Assembly (NCBI RefSeq): GCF_030908405.1
Contig: NZ_CP133089.1
Location: 930,001-994,000, forward strand
Source: Aminobacterium sp. MB27-C1
GTDB taxonomy: Bacteria > Synergistota > Synergistia > Synergistales > Aminobacteriaceae
DNA: 64,000 nucleotides
Direction: 5' to 3'
This document shows positions 8,410-17,056 of the stretch, in pieces. Within the stretch, counting starts at the first letter, position 1. Each line of letters opens with the position of its first letter. The notes beneath the pieces are model-generated. The model made no database searches. It worked only from the letters and a program-made list of their open reading frames with translations, and was not told the DNA's origin. Both the position numbers and the translations under genes were made by a program.

Positions 8410-8604
8410 ATGACAGAACCTAAAAAATTGACTCCTCGCGGTAAGGTCCTCATTGCCTTAACAATTATAGTTATTTTTATTTTTGGCTTAACAGCTTTTC
8501 TAGGTCGAGAAAGTATCGGGACTCTATTTCAAGGTAAACTTAGATATTTTTGGGTCGTTATTCTTCTTGCTGTGGGCTATTTTTCTGCTCACGAGACAAA
8601 ATAA
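8410..8604 (+). CDS. Small two-segment membrane protein, unknown function
   Basis: 64 residues: a charged N-terminus (TEPKKLTPRGK), a strongly hydrophobic segment at about 12-30, a polar linker, and a second hydrophobic segment at about 45-60 ending in SAHETK. A promoter-like TTGGCA-17-TACAAT and AAGGAGGA upstream support a real gene. The ribosome-site spacing of about 12 nt is long. Its last 47 bases overlap the 3' end of the convergent hydrolase-like gene, the terminal gene of the polysaccharide cluster. I do not recognise a family. It may have nothing to do with the cluster. Confidence 0.6.
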   Translation: MTEPKKLTPRGKVLIALTIIVIFIFGLTAFLGRESIGTLFQGKLRYFWVVILLAVGYFSAHETK

Positions 8605-10237
8605 AAGGTAGCATTTCGAGGTCTTCTTTATTAAGTAAATAGTACGAATTTAAAAGAGTATATTGTGGAAAGACTGAAAGTGAACTTCTAATAGCTTCCA
8701 ACAGGGGGATTCCCTGACTTTCAGCATTTAAAACAATACCTGTACGGTTTTCATCATAATGCTCATTCAATACACGAACAAGAGAGTTTACTCTCTCTTG
8801 TTGTTCCAGATCAGGGGCATAGGGTTCTCTGACGATATACGGTATTTTGTTCTCCTTAGCTAAGAAAAGAAGGGACTGGCTATCAATTCCAGCTGTTTCT
8901 GCAAGGTGCTGAGAGCTAAGAGAATCAAGCATAATCAAGGCAACTTCTTTATTCTGGAACTGATCTTCTTTCATCAGCTCTTTTAAAAGTTGTGTATATA
9001 TCTGAGTCAAAGTTTCTCTTCTTGTTTGAAGCAATGTTGTTTGATCTTCTTCACTAATATCCTTTCCAGGCAAAAAGAAAGAAGCGGGATCTTTCCTATG
9101 TATTTGTGCGTAGCTTTCTCTGAAGCTTGGATGCATAGGCGTAAAACGTGCGGGGTCGCCAATTCCTTCGTCGGGATGTTCAAAATATAGATCTGCAATA
9201 TAGATACCATCCCAAGAAAAGGAATTGAGGTGTTTCTGCAAAAAACGGATGGTTTCTTTGAAGCAATTTGGGTCTTCAAGAGCCATAAGAGGTCGCCATT
9301 CAATGAAAGCATCGGAGAGCAAGGCTGTCTTTTCCCGCCACTCAGGGTATGTATTCCAAAACTCTTCCGAAACCAATGGAAGTTCAAGCCACGCTTCTAT
9401 TGTCATATTTTGTTTGTGAGCTTCTTCAATAAATTTTTTTGTGAAGTCAACATAATCAGGCGAAGTGTACCAGGCACTTAAAATACATCGTGAAAAGCCT
9501 TCAGAAGCGATTTGCTTCGCAAAAGAAACAGGATCTCGATCATAGAAAAAGCCCCAGTCAATCATGATAGAAAGAGTAGATATATTTTTTTCAGGGGCGT
9601 GTTTTTCGGGCAAAATATTCCATTCATATTGCAAAAGGTCAAAGAAAAAGGGATACACTGTTCCGATGTCAATGGAAGCACCGAGAGGAAGCGCGCTGTA
9701 AACGCAGCGAACATTTTTATACTTAAATTCAACGCAAAGTGGTTCATTGAGAGCTGTCTCGGCCAATATGCGGCTTTGAGACGGGGCGCTAAATACTTCA
9801 AAAGGTAATGATGAAGGAAGTTCTACAACGTTTTTTCTTTTTCCTTGCCAAAGATAGAAAGGTACCAACCCTTTTTTTGATGACCAAGAGAGACCAATTG
9901 TTTGTGACAGCAGGCTAGGTGAGTCTGTTAAAAGTGTTGCAGATTGTTTAATTGTTCTTAGTAACTCTTCGATATCTTTCTGAGACATTTCTTGTGCACT
10001 TTCTCCTGGAACGATGACCAATGAAGCTTGTTGAGCAGTGCGAATGTCTGAAGACATTGTCGCTTTAAAACCATAATTGTTTAAAAGAGAAAGAAGAGAA
10101 GAGTCTGAGGTCTCTTTTGTTGTTAAGACAAAAATATCTGGATTTTGAGTTTCATTGGGTAAAGGGGAAGCATAGACCAATTTCGTTTGAGTAGCCAATA
10201 TAAGGCATAAAAGAAACATGCAGAGCATTTTCTTCAT
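8558..10237 (-). CDS. Secreted TIM-barrel glycoside-hydrolase-like protein, last gene of the polysaccharide cluster
   Basis: About 559 aa. A signal peptide ends near VYA-S. An N-terminal Rossmann/GATase-like domain (about 30-215) is followed by a hydrolase-like barrel: TLSIMIDWGFFYD near 225, then FIEEAHKQNMTIEAWLELP, and WDGIYIADLYFE, where the Asp is at the position expected for an acidic catalytic residue. This arrangement resembles the GHL10/GHL13 families and the C-terminal hydrolase half of PgaB. It probably trims or binds exported polysaccharide in the periplasm (inference). The ATG at 10237 is preferred over an upstream GTG because GAGG then sits 8 nt away. It starts 11 nt after the beta-barrel gene. 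Confidence 0.7.
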   Translation of the reverse strand: MKKMLCMFLLCLILATQTKLVYASPLPNETQNPDIFVLTTKETSDSSLLSLLNNYGFKATMSSDIRTAQQASLVIVPGESAQEMSQKDIEELLRTIKQSATLLTDSPSLLSQTIGLSWSSKKGLVPFYLWQGKRKNVVELPSSLPFEVFSAPSQSRILAETALNEPLCVEFKYKNVRCVYSALPLGASIDIGTVYPFFFDLLQYEWNILPEKHAPEKNISTLSIMIDWGFFYDRDPVSFAKQIASEGFSRCILSAWYTSPDYVDFTKKFIEEAHKQNMTIEAWLELPLVSEEFWNTYPEWREKTALLSDAFIEWRPLMALEDPNCFKETIRFLQKHLNSFSWDGIYIADLYFEHPDEGIGDPARFTPMHPSFRESYAQIHRKDPASFFLPGKDISEEDQTTLLQTRRETLTQIYTQLLKELMKEDQFQNKEVALIMLDSLSSQHLAETAGIDSQSLLFLAKENKIPYIVREPYAPDLEQQERVNSLVRVLNEHYDENRTGIVLNAESQGIPLLEAIRSSLSVFPQYTLLNSYYLLNKEDLEMLPFILSREQKNSPQQEE

Positions 10238-10248
10238 ATCATTCACCT

Positions 10249-11709
10249 CTAAAAGTTTACTTCTGTTCTAAAATGCCACATGTTGTTGTCGAGATAGTCT
10301 GCCTCAGCGTCCCCGTAATGAATATCGTCATAAAGTAGTTCAAAGAAGGCAGAAGGGGTAATATGGTAACGAACGCCGATAGACCAGTTTGTAGTGTCGT
10401 AATCATTTCCGCCTGTGTTCTCATAGCGTATATTGGCGTATCGCTGAAAGGTAGTCCATTTTTCAGAAATATCTTGAACAGTCTTTATAAAAAATACGTT
10501 TGTAGAAAACTCACCTAAGTGAGGGGTAACTTCGAAAGAGTATTTATTCCATGGCTGATGGTCTGTCTTAAAGTTTTTGTCGAAATGTGCGTATTCAATC
10601 CAGAGGTTTGTCAATTTTAATTGTTCTTGTTTTATGTCAAGAATAGCCTTCCATGCCTGAGGAGATTGATCGTCTGGATAGGCCCATTTCTCAAGATCCT
10701 CAACGTACCAAGCTCCCCTAAAAAAGGTGTTGAAATTCAGGGCATATTCGAAATCGAGCCATGCGACTTTCCAGTCAGAAATATCGGGGTTTGTTCTTGA
10801 ATCATTAAAATAATCGTGATAGAGGCCGTTAATAGCTAGGCGGAAGCGCTCATCAAAGCGATGTGTCCATCTAATGCCGTAAAGACTTTGTTCTTCTTCA
10901 GATGTTACTTTGTCATCATGTGCTACAAAGAGAACAAATTGCCCTAATGGCAGATTTTTCGTCAGGTAATATCCAGTATGAATAGTATCTCCCATAAAAG
11001 CATCTGCATCTGTATAAATTTGGGATTCGGCTTCCCAATCGTAGTACCAACGTCCAGTCCTTAATGCGAAATCTCGGGGAAGCGTAAGATCAATCCAATA
11101 ATAATCCCATTTTAAATTTTCCTTGTAATTGGGGTCATTACTATCATAGTGACCTAATCGTCCTACAAATGTTGTTTTGCTGTCGATAATTTTAGAAAAC
11201 CAGAGATAAAAATCAGCAGGACGAAAATCATGGGTTCCTATTCCTGGCCCCATGTCTTCCTTAAATCGTCTACCGTCAAATTGAAAGGTTCCCCAAAATC
11301 TCCAATTTCCAATGTTTTCTTCTAATGTAGTTATCCTTTTGTCTAGAAGGTCGGTTTTAGAAGGAATAGCCGTAAGCTCATATTGGAATTCGCGTAACAG
11401 CTTTTTTAAAGCGATCACTTGGGCAACATCGATTTTTTCGATATCGACATGGTCAATGGTTTTAGCTAACATTTCTGCAACTTCATAACGTCTAAGCAAT
11501 ATGTCTCCCCGTAGGGAATGGTCAGGATAGCCTTTTATAATTCCTGCAGAAGCAAGTTGATGAATGGCATCATATGCCCAATGGCCTTCTGGTAAGTCTG
11601 TAAAAGGGGATTGTGCTTCTGAGGGAGAATACCCCCAGAAGCAAAGAAAAACAATTAACGTTATATATATTTTCTTTTTGTGGTTGCAAAGCATAGAAAT
11701 AATTGTCAT
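10249..11709 (-). CDS. SLH-domain outer-membrane beta-barrel protein (OmpM/porin-like)
   Basis: 486 aa with a signal peptide (hydrophobic core near 15-28), one SLH domain at about 34-85 (FTDLPEGHWAYDAIHQLASAGIIKG-type start, later RRYEVAEMLAK), a coiled-coil-like linker (about 86-130), and a long run of alternating amphipathic strands rich in Trp/Tyr that ends in Phe (EVNF). This is the plan of OmpM-type proteins of Negativicutes and Synergistota, where SLH binds peptidoglycan-linked polymer and tethers the outer membrane. Sitting between BcsB and a hydrolase gene, it probably acts as the exit pore for the polymer, in place of BcsC or PgaA (inference). AGGAG lies 6 nt before the ATG. Confidence 0.8.
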   Translation of the reverse strand: MTIISMLCNHKKKIYITLIVFLCFWGYSPSEAQSPFTDLPEGHWAYDAIHQLASAGIIKGYPDHSLRGDILLRRYEVAEMLAKTIDHVDIEKIDVAQVIALKKLLREFQYELTAIPSKTDLLDKRITTLEENIGNWRFWGTFQFDGRRFKEDMGPGIGTHDFRPADFYLWFSKIIDSKTTFVGRLGHYDSNDPNYKENLKWDYYWIDLTLPRDFALRTGRWYYDWEAESQIYTDADAFMGDTIHTGYYLTKNLPLGQFVLFVAHDDKVTSEEEQSLYGIRWTHRFDERFRLAINGLYHDYFNDSRTNPDISDWKVAWLDFEYALNFNTFFRGAWYVEDLEKWAYPDDQSPQAWKAILDIKQEQLKLTNLWIEYAHFDKNFKTDHQPWNKYSFEVTPHLGEFSTNVFFIKTVQDISEKWTTFQRYANIRYENTGGNDYDTTNWSIGVRYHITPSAFFELLYDDIHYGDAEADYLDNNMWHFRTEVNF

Positions 11710-11752
11710 TTTTATCTCCTATACATCCCCCAGAAATATCCCTTACATGCTC

Positions 11753-14242
11753 TTATTTCCGTCGTATTCGCGCAAAGAGAGTAATGAGGAGTATTGACAT
11801 TATGGCTACTGCTACAAGAGTAAAGATTCCAAGATAGTTTCGATCAGACGAGAAGAGAAGGAGTACCTTTTGCCAGAAAGAAAGAGTAGGCTTTTCTTCT
11901 ATTTTTTCCTCGGTTATAGAGGTGAAGAAAGGAATTGCATCACCAATGGGGGATATAAATGCAACGTCCCCATCGATATTCCAATCTAAAAGGGCCTGTC
12001 TGAAAGATACAGTTGTAGGCATTCTATGATTCCATGTGGAAATAAATTGAATACCTCCATTTTGTTTAGTTAATGAAAGAAGTGCACTTTGGTTTGCAAA
12101 TGCAGGAAGCACTGGAATTTTCTCACCAGAGAGAATTTCTTCTTTTTCCGGATCGTACCCAACAGGAAGAGGAACGCCTTTTTCATGCAATGTCGCTACA
12201 GAAACAAGCAGCACCTGATTCTCTTCATTGTTTCCTGCTGTCCATTCGTCAAATGATTTGATATGAAATACTACTTTCCACGGCAATGTTCTTTGCCATG
12301 CAGAAAGAATAACAGAAAGCGCAGAAAGCTCTTTGCCTGTGGGTTCTTTTTCTGTGTAGATAGTTAGCTCTCTTTTCCCGTCTAATAGGTAAGGCATGTT
12401 GGAAAGTCGTGCTGTCAAAGGTACGATGTCGTGAGGAATATGTAGATACGAGTTTCTATCGATAGTTAGCCATGCACTCTCCATAAAGCGTTTTGTGCAA
12501 TCTGGAATGTCTATATCAAGATAACTTTTCAACTGGAAAGAGATGAAACCATTATTCAATCTCTCTGCCGGAATCGGAACAGATAGACGCCCGTCATTTG
12601 CATTTTCAGGAGTAAGAGCGACTCCTTTCATTGGAACATTGTTTACATCAACTTCAAGAGCTGATTTTTTTCCTTCCAGATTTGGGGCGTGGCGGAACAT
12701 AAGAACTAGAATAGGGTTCCCCTTAATTTTCCAGTTAGGTGGAATCTGATAATTTACTGTCTCTTGATGTTGTAAAATTCCACGAAATACAACATCGCTT
12801 CGTCCTATATCGACTAGACTGACATCTGCAACGTCACGAGGAACGTCTATTGTCTTGGGAAGAGGTAATGACGTTGGAATGGCCGATGCGGAGGCAAGCA
12901 TTTGTTTGCGTGTTTCAGGTGTTAACAATGCTTGTACGGCGAAGCAAAGATCTTCTCCATTCCCAGCTGTAATAAGCATACGTCCGAAGGCTTCTTTATT
13001 CAAAAATACAGAGGCAAAAACATTCCCCTTTTCAAGTTTTTGGGTTGAATCGAATGTATTTAACAGCTCTTGTGTGAAACGGTCTTCATTTCCTAAATAT
13101 AAAATGTGATGTTTCATTGCGATATCTCGAGTTACATCACTCATTGTTACTATTAAGGGGTAAAAATCCTTAAAAGGCACATTGTGAGTGAAACTTGAGA
13201 TAAGGTCTACAGCTGCTTGAATTTCAAGACTTGATGGCGCATCTGGAAGAACAATAAGGGTATTGTCCGTCTGATAGTTTTCTGGTTCAAAGAAAGGAGC
13301 CGGGAATTGATTAAGGGCTAATTCTACAGACGGTACATATTTAAGATGAACCAGGCTTTCTCTATGAATTCGCAGCCAGTTTCCTGGGTTATTTACATTT
13401 GAGCATCTATCTTGATTAGAGTGCAGCATAGCATCTATTGTAAGCGAATTGACTCCCTCTACCATGCTATCGGGATCGAGAGGAATTTTTGAGATCCCTT
13501 TCCATTGGTTAATATCTTTCATACGTAATGTTGTAGTTCTACGTCCGTTAAGTGTTACAGTAAGACTGGAAATATCTGTATCGAGTATTTCAGAGTGGCT
13601 TGTAATAAGCTCCAGATATGATCCTTCCAGAGCTTTCCAGTTTGCAGGGAGGTTGAAGTAAAGGGTTGTTCCGCTGAAGATTATGTGCATGGGAATGTCT
13701 TCTACTGCTAAAACAGTATTAAGACTCTCTCCAGGAGGAAGTACTATTCCAGTATGGTGCTGGAGTACGTGGTTAGCTACTATTGAATCTTTATCAACGG
13801 CTTCATCAGTTATTGAAACTGCTTTTTTTTCTGCTTCGCCTACCTCTGCTATGGGTTGTTTGGGAGGCGTATAGTCTATTTTTCGAATATCTACAACAAT
13901 GCGATCTGGATTCTTAAGGATATAGTGATTTACAGAAAGATTTCGCTCCAAAAGAAAAACCGTAGCTTTGGTTTCTCCAGCTGTTCCTTGAACAGAGAAG
14001 GAACGGGCCGGGGAGGGCAGCTGACCAGTGAAGGGGCGATAAAGTCCATCTGCTATTGTAAGAGTAATCTGATTAGCATTCTGTGTAAAAGAATACGAAG
14101 CTGGTCTGTTCATATCAATGACGAGGCGAATACCTCCTGTATGAATTCCCCAACGGACGTTTGTTATTTCTGCTTTCGCTTGTGGCGTTAAAACGAATAA
14201 AAATACCAATATGAAGCATATAAAAGTTGTTATTCGTTTCAT
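11753..14242 (-). CDS. BcsB-like cellulose synthase regulatory subunit with N-terminal AMIN domain
   Basis: 829 aa: signal peptide, an AMIN-like domain at about 25-122 (ITNVRWGIHTGGIRLVIDM start, DRIVVDIRK end), an acidic linker, a BcsB-type carbohydrate-binding/flavodoxin-like region (about 165-760), and one C-terminal transmembrane helix (about 800-823) followed by RIRRK. In Bcs systems BcsB sits in the periplasm, docks on the synthase through its C-terminal helix and guides the nascent glucan. AMIN domains bind peptidoglycan or cell-envelope structures, so this subunit may anchor the complex to the wall. It lies 2 nt after the GT2 synthase gene, consistent with a synthase-BcsB pair. Confidence 0.82.
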   Translation of the reverse strand: MKRITTFICFILVFLFVLTPQAKAEITNVRWGIHTGGIRLVIDMNRPASYSFTQNANQITLTIADGLYRPFTGQLPSPARSFSVQGTAGETKATVFLLERNLSVNHYILKNPDRIVVDIRKIDYTPPKQPIAEVGEAEKKAVSITDEAVDKDSIVANHVLQHHTGIVLPPGESLNTVLAVEDIPMHIIFSGTTLYFNLPANWKALEGSYLELITSHSEILDTDISSLTVTLNGRRTTTLRMKDINQWKGISKIPLDPDSMVEGVNSLTIDAMLHSNQDRCSNVNNPGNWLRIHRESLVHLKYVPSVELALNQFPAPFFEPENYQTDNTLIVLPDAPSSLEIQAAVDLISSFTHNVPFKDFYPLIVTMSDVTRDIAMKHHILYLGNEDRFTQELLNTFDSTQKLEKGNVFASVFLNKEAFGRMLITAGNGEDLCFAVQALLTPETRKQMLASASAIPTSLPLPKTIDVPRDVADVSLVDIGRSDVVFRGILQHQETVNYQIPPNWKIKGNPILVLMFRHAPNLEGKKSALEVDVNNVPMKGVALTPENANDGRLSVPIPAERLNNGFISFQLKSYLDIDIPDCTKRFMESAWLTIDRNSYLHIPHDIVPLTARLSNMPYLLDGKRELTIYTEKEPTGKELSALSVILSAWQRTLPWKVVFHIKSFDEWTAGNNEENQVLLVSVATLHEKGVPLPVGYDPEKEEILSGEKIPVLPAFANQSALLSLTKQNGGIQFISTWNHRMPTTVSFRQALLDWNIDGDVAFISPIGDAIPFFTSITEEKIEEKPTLSFWQKVLLLFSSDRNYLGIFTLVAVAIMSILLITLFARIRRK

Positions 14243-14244
14243 GT

Positions 14245-15507
14245 TTATCCCGTCCTTTCAGTCTTGTGCCAGAAGGTTTCTTCTTTTTTAAATATTTTTA
14301 TTAATGGGTGGAACAAGGCATTGAACATTACTAAAAGCCAAAGTTGCGTATAAGAAAAATACATTAAAAATCCTAAAAAGATGTTTTTGAGACGATCTTC
14401 TCCTGGTTCCGCCGTAAGTGTTATTGAAAGCTCTACAACAAATAGAAGAGTGGAAAGAGCCCATAGTGCATTGAATGGACCTTGTAGATTAATTCGGCTC
14501 AAACCAGAGATTCCCAAAATAAAGATGCATAAAGAAGCCGTGAGACTCGTTAAGAAAAGAAAGTAGATCATAAAGAGATAAAGCATATCGAAAAAAAGTT
14601 TCCATTGGCCTTCAAACAAAAGAGGAAAGAAGTATTTTTTCAGAACATAAATATTTCCTCGTGCCCATCGGGTTCTTTGTTTAAACCACACTCTCCACAA
14701 CGATGGTTCTTCTTCCCATGTTATAGCGTAAGGAACCATTTTTATTGCTTTTTTACGAAGATAGATACGTATAGAAAGTTCCGTATCTTCAGTAAGAGCT
14801 CGTTCATCCCAGCCTCCAAGAGACTGTATAAGATCTTTCCATATTACAAAGTTTGTTCCTGGAATTGTAGCGAGTTTATATAATTTCCAACGCCCTGCTT
14901 GAGTCGTCCATTGAAAGAAAATGGTTTCAAGATTGATAAAGCGTGTTAATAAATTACGATCTTTATTCCGCGTACGAAATTTACCGATAACAGCACCGAG
15001 ACGTGCTCTATCTTCTATGAGATTGCGCACAAGGTAGAGAAGAGCATTTTTCTCAGGAGTATTGTCAGCATCGTAAACGGCGATAACTTCTCCCTGTGCG
15101 ACCTCTAATCCATAATTTAAAACGGCCGATTTCCCTTTTTTACCTCTGTCTTCAGGAACATCAACGACTTCCACATAAGGGCCAATGCTCCGCGCGGCTT
15201 TTCTGGCTACTTCGCCTGTTCTGTCTGTGGAGTTATCGTTTAGGCAAATAATTTCGAGCAAATGTTTAGGATACTCAAGTCGTCCTATAGCTATAAGTGT
15301 TTTTTCTATAACAAGTTCTTCATTATGTGCTGGAATAAGTATAGAGACATAAGGTAGGTTTTCTGCTGTTGTTGAATCGAAGTGCCATTTTTCTCGTTCT
15401 GCGTGCACAGAATATTTGTAGCCGCTAAATGACAGCACGGCATGGTAAAGAAGCATTGTCCATATAACGATAAGACTGAACAGAAAAACGCCGTCTATTA
15501 GTGTCAT
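14245..15507 (-). CDS. Processive family 2 glycosyltransferase (BcsA/PgaC-like polysaccharide synthase)
   Basis: 420 aa: N-terminal membrane helix (about 6-27), GT-A catalytic domain with SILIPAHNEE, DADN at 146-149 (metal/UDP-sugar), TED at 239-241 (catalytic base motif) and QRTRW at 277-281 (the Q(Q/R)xRW motif of processive synthases), then about three to four C-terminal membrane helices. All catalytic signatures are intact. It is much shorter than BcsA and has no PilZ domain, so c-di-GMP control, if any, must come from another protein. Its start overlaps the upstream stop by 4 nt (ATGA) and bcsB-like follows after 2 nt. The sugar polymerised (glucose, GlcNAc or another) cannot be determined from sequence. 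Confidence 0.88.
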   Translation of the reverse strand: MTLIDGVFLFSLIVIWTMLLYHAVLSFSGYKYSVHAEREKWHFDSTTAENLPYVSILIPAHNEELVIEKTLIAIGRLEYPKHLLEIICLNDNSTDRTGEVARKAARSIGPYVEVVDVPEDRGKKGKSAVLNYGLEVAQGEVIAVYDADNTPEKNALLYLVRNLIEDRARLGAVIGKFRTRNKDRNLLTRFINLETIFFQWTTQAGRWKLYKLATIPGTNFVIWKDLIQSLGGWDERALTEDTELSIRIYLRKKAIKMVPYAITWEEEPSLWRVWFKQRTRWARGNIYVLKKYFFPLLFEGQWKLFFDMLYLFMIYFLFLTSLTASLCIFILGISGLSRINLQGPFNALWALSTLLFVVELSITLTAEPGEDRLKNIFLGFLMYFSYTQLWLLVMFNALFHPLIKIFKKEETFWHKTERTG

Positions 15508-17036
15508 TTAAAAAGATCCTTTCTTCGCCGTCTGGTAAGGCGAACATACACAAAAAGTAAGATGAAAGCGGTTATCCCTCCTGCTATAAGAGGGAACCAT
15601 GCCCAAAGCATTTTTTGTGAATCAGAAGGAGGAACAGGCCATAAATCTGGCACCTCTTTAGGAGTATATAAAAGTTTGGCTCCCATGGTTCCTGTATCGA
15701 CAAAACTGTATCCCATATTTCTAATAAAAGGTATAAGTTCCTTTAAATACTCATCGCCCGCTAAATAAGGATGATAAAAGAAGCAGATAAAGGGATCGCG
15801 CACGATAGATGTAATAATACGCACCTTTTCCTCAATAGTTTTCAATGAAAGAAGCTGGGTTCCTGAAGCTATATATCCAACTTGTTCTGGCAGAACGCTA
15901 AGCCCTGACACTGTTTTCCTTATAATATAGGGAAAAGATTGTGTTGTTTGATATGTTTTATTGTTAACCATAAGCTCTCCAGCAATAGTGTTAAAGTAAT
16001 TTATTAACTCTTCTTGCAATGAAAGAGGAAAGTTATAGTGAGGTGCTTCGAAGTAATTTGGCTGTAACCCTGCCTGATGAAATATCCAAAGTCCGTATTG
16101 CATGCGTTCGTGAAAGTATTTTCTTTCATTGGGTATAGGACGATCTACAGATATATCCCAAAATTCTGAGCCTTCTCCAGATATCCACTTATATTGGTGT
16201 GATGTCCCATGCATAATTATCGTTCCGCCATGCTCAACAGCATACTTTAATGTTTCTAAAAACGGTTTATTATCAACAAGCCGTATTGCATATTTAGATT
16301 CTGGAGTTACAAAAACAGGATAAACCGCCATGGCAAAGGGAACAGAGTTTGATGCGAGGTAATCTATAGTTTGTCGTAATTTTTTTAAGCTTTCTCTAGA
16401 ATATGATGGATTTAAATCTTCAAGACGAACCATTGCCTTCTTTACGTGAGCATGAGGAATCCCCAAAACGTCATGTAAAAGATCAGCAAATATAAGATAG
16501 CTTATTCCGGACGTAGCTACGCCTTGAAAAATCCATGTATTCCCTTTACGTGCAACATAGGGTATAAGCTGCTCTCCGTCATCAAGCGTTGAAAGTACTT
16601 TCCATTCATCTCCCAATTGAAGAGGATACATGCGAAATAACGTTTCTCTGAAACGTATATCCTTATACGTTATATGTGTCGTTGTTATTGGAGTAGTACT
16701 CGTTCCAAGCCAACGATGTGTTCCAACATAACAGGTTGTTTTCTCTCTTGAGCTAAGAACATTTTGAATTTCGATTGATGGAGAATTTGAGTCTATGCTC
16801 GATACATAAAAGATGACATCAGGTTCGAGTAATGTCTTTGCTGTTGTTTTTTGTAGCGTATTCATTGTTATATTTATGTATTCAAAATGGCCTAATAAGT
16901 TGGCAACAAACATAGCACTATCTCTTTCAGGTTCGTCATAAAGAACAGTAACCTGATAAGGCGCCCCATAAAGGGGGAAAGCAAAAAATAGAAAAATCAT
17001 ACATCCCATTAAAAGAAGCAATATATATTTTTTCAT
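15504..17036 (-). CDS. Membrane-anchored DUF2334 polysaccharide-deacetylase-like protein
   Basis: 510 aa: signal/anchor segment 5-23, an N-terminal Rossmann-like region (about 26-195), a DUF2334 deacetylase-type barrel with RLED (Asp207), MHGTSHQY (His276 and His280, the HxxxH metal pair) and a later FFYHPYL, then a C-terminal transmembrane helix (about 475-500) followed by RRRRK. The Asp-His-His triad suggests a working metal-dependent carbohydrate esterase facing the periplasm. It may remove acetyl groups from the polymer made by the adjacent synthase (inference). No clear Shine-Dalgarno precedes the ATG, which lies 20 nt after the degenerate-GGDEF gene. The stop overlaps the GT2 start by 4 nt. 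Confidence 0.78.
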   Translation of the reverse strand: MKKYILLLLMGCMIFLFFAFPLYGAPYQVTVLYDEPERDSAMFVANLLGHFEYINITMNTLQKTTAKTLLEPDVIFYVSSIDSNSPSIEIQNVLSSREKTTCYVGTHRWLGTSTTPITTTHITYKDIRFRETLFRMYPLQLGDEWKVLSTLDDGEQLIPYVARKGNTWIFQGVATSGISYLIFADLLHDVLGIPHAHVKKAMVRLEDLNPSYSRESLKKLRQTIDYLASNSVPFAMAVYPVFVTPESKYAIRLVDNKPFLETLKYAVEHGGTIIMHGTSHQYKWISGEGSEFWDISVDRPIPNERKYFHERMQYGLWIFHQAGLQPNYFEAPHYNFPLSLQEELINYFNTIAGELMVNNKTYQTTQSFPYIIRKTVSGLSVLPEQVGYIASGTQLLSLKTIEEKVRIITSIVRDPFICFFYHPYLAGDEYLKELIPFIRNMGYSFVDTGTMGAKLLYTPKEVPDLWPVPPSDSQKMLWAWFPLIAGGITAFILLFVYVRLTRRRRKDLFK

Positions 17037-17056
17037 ACTTTTATTAATTTCATTTT

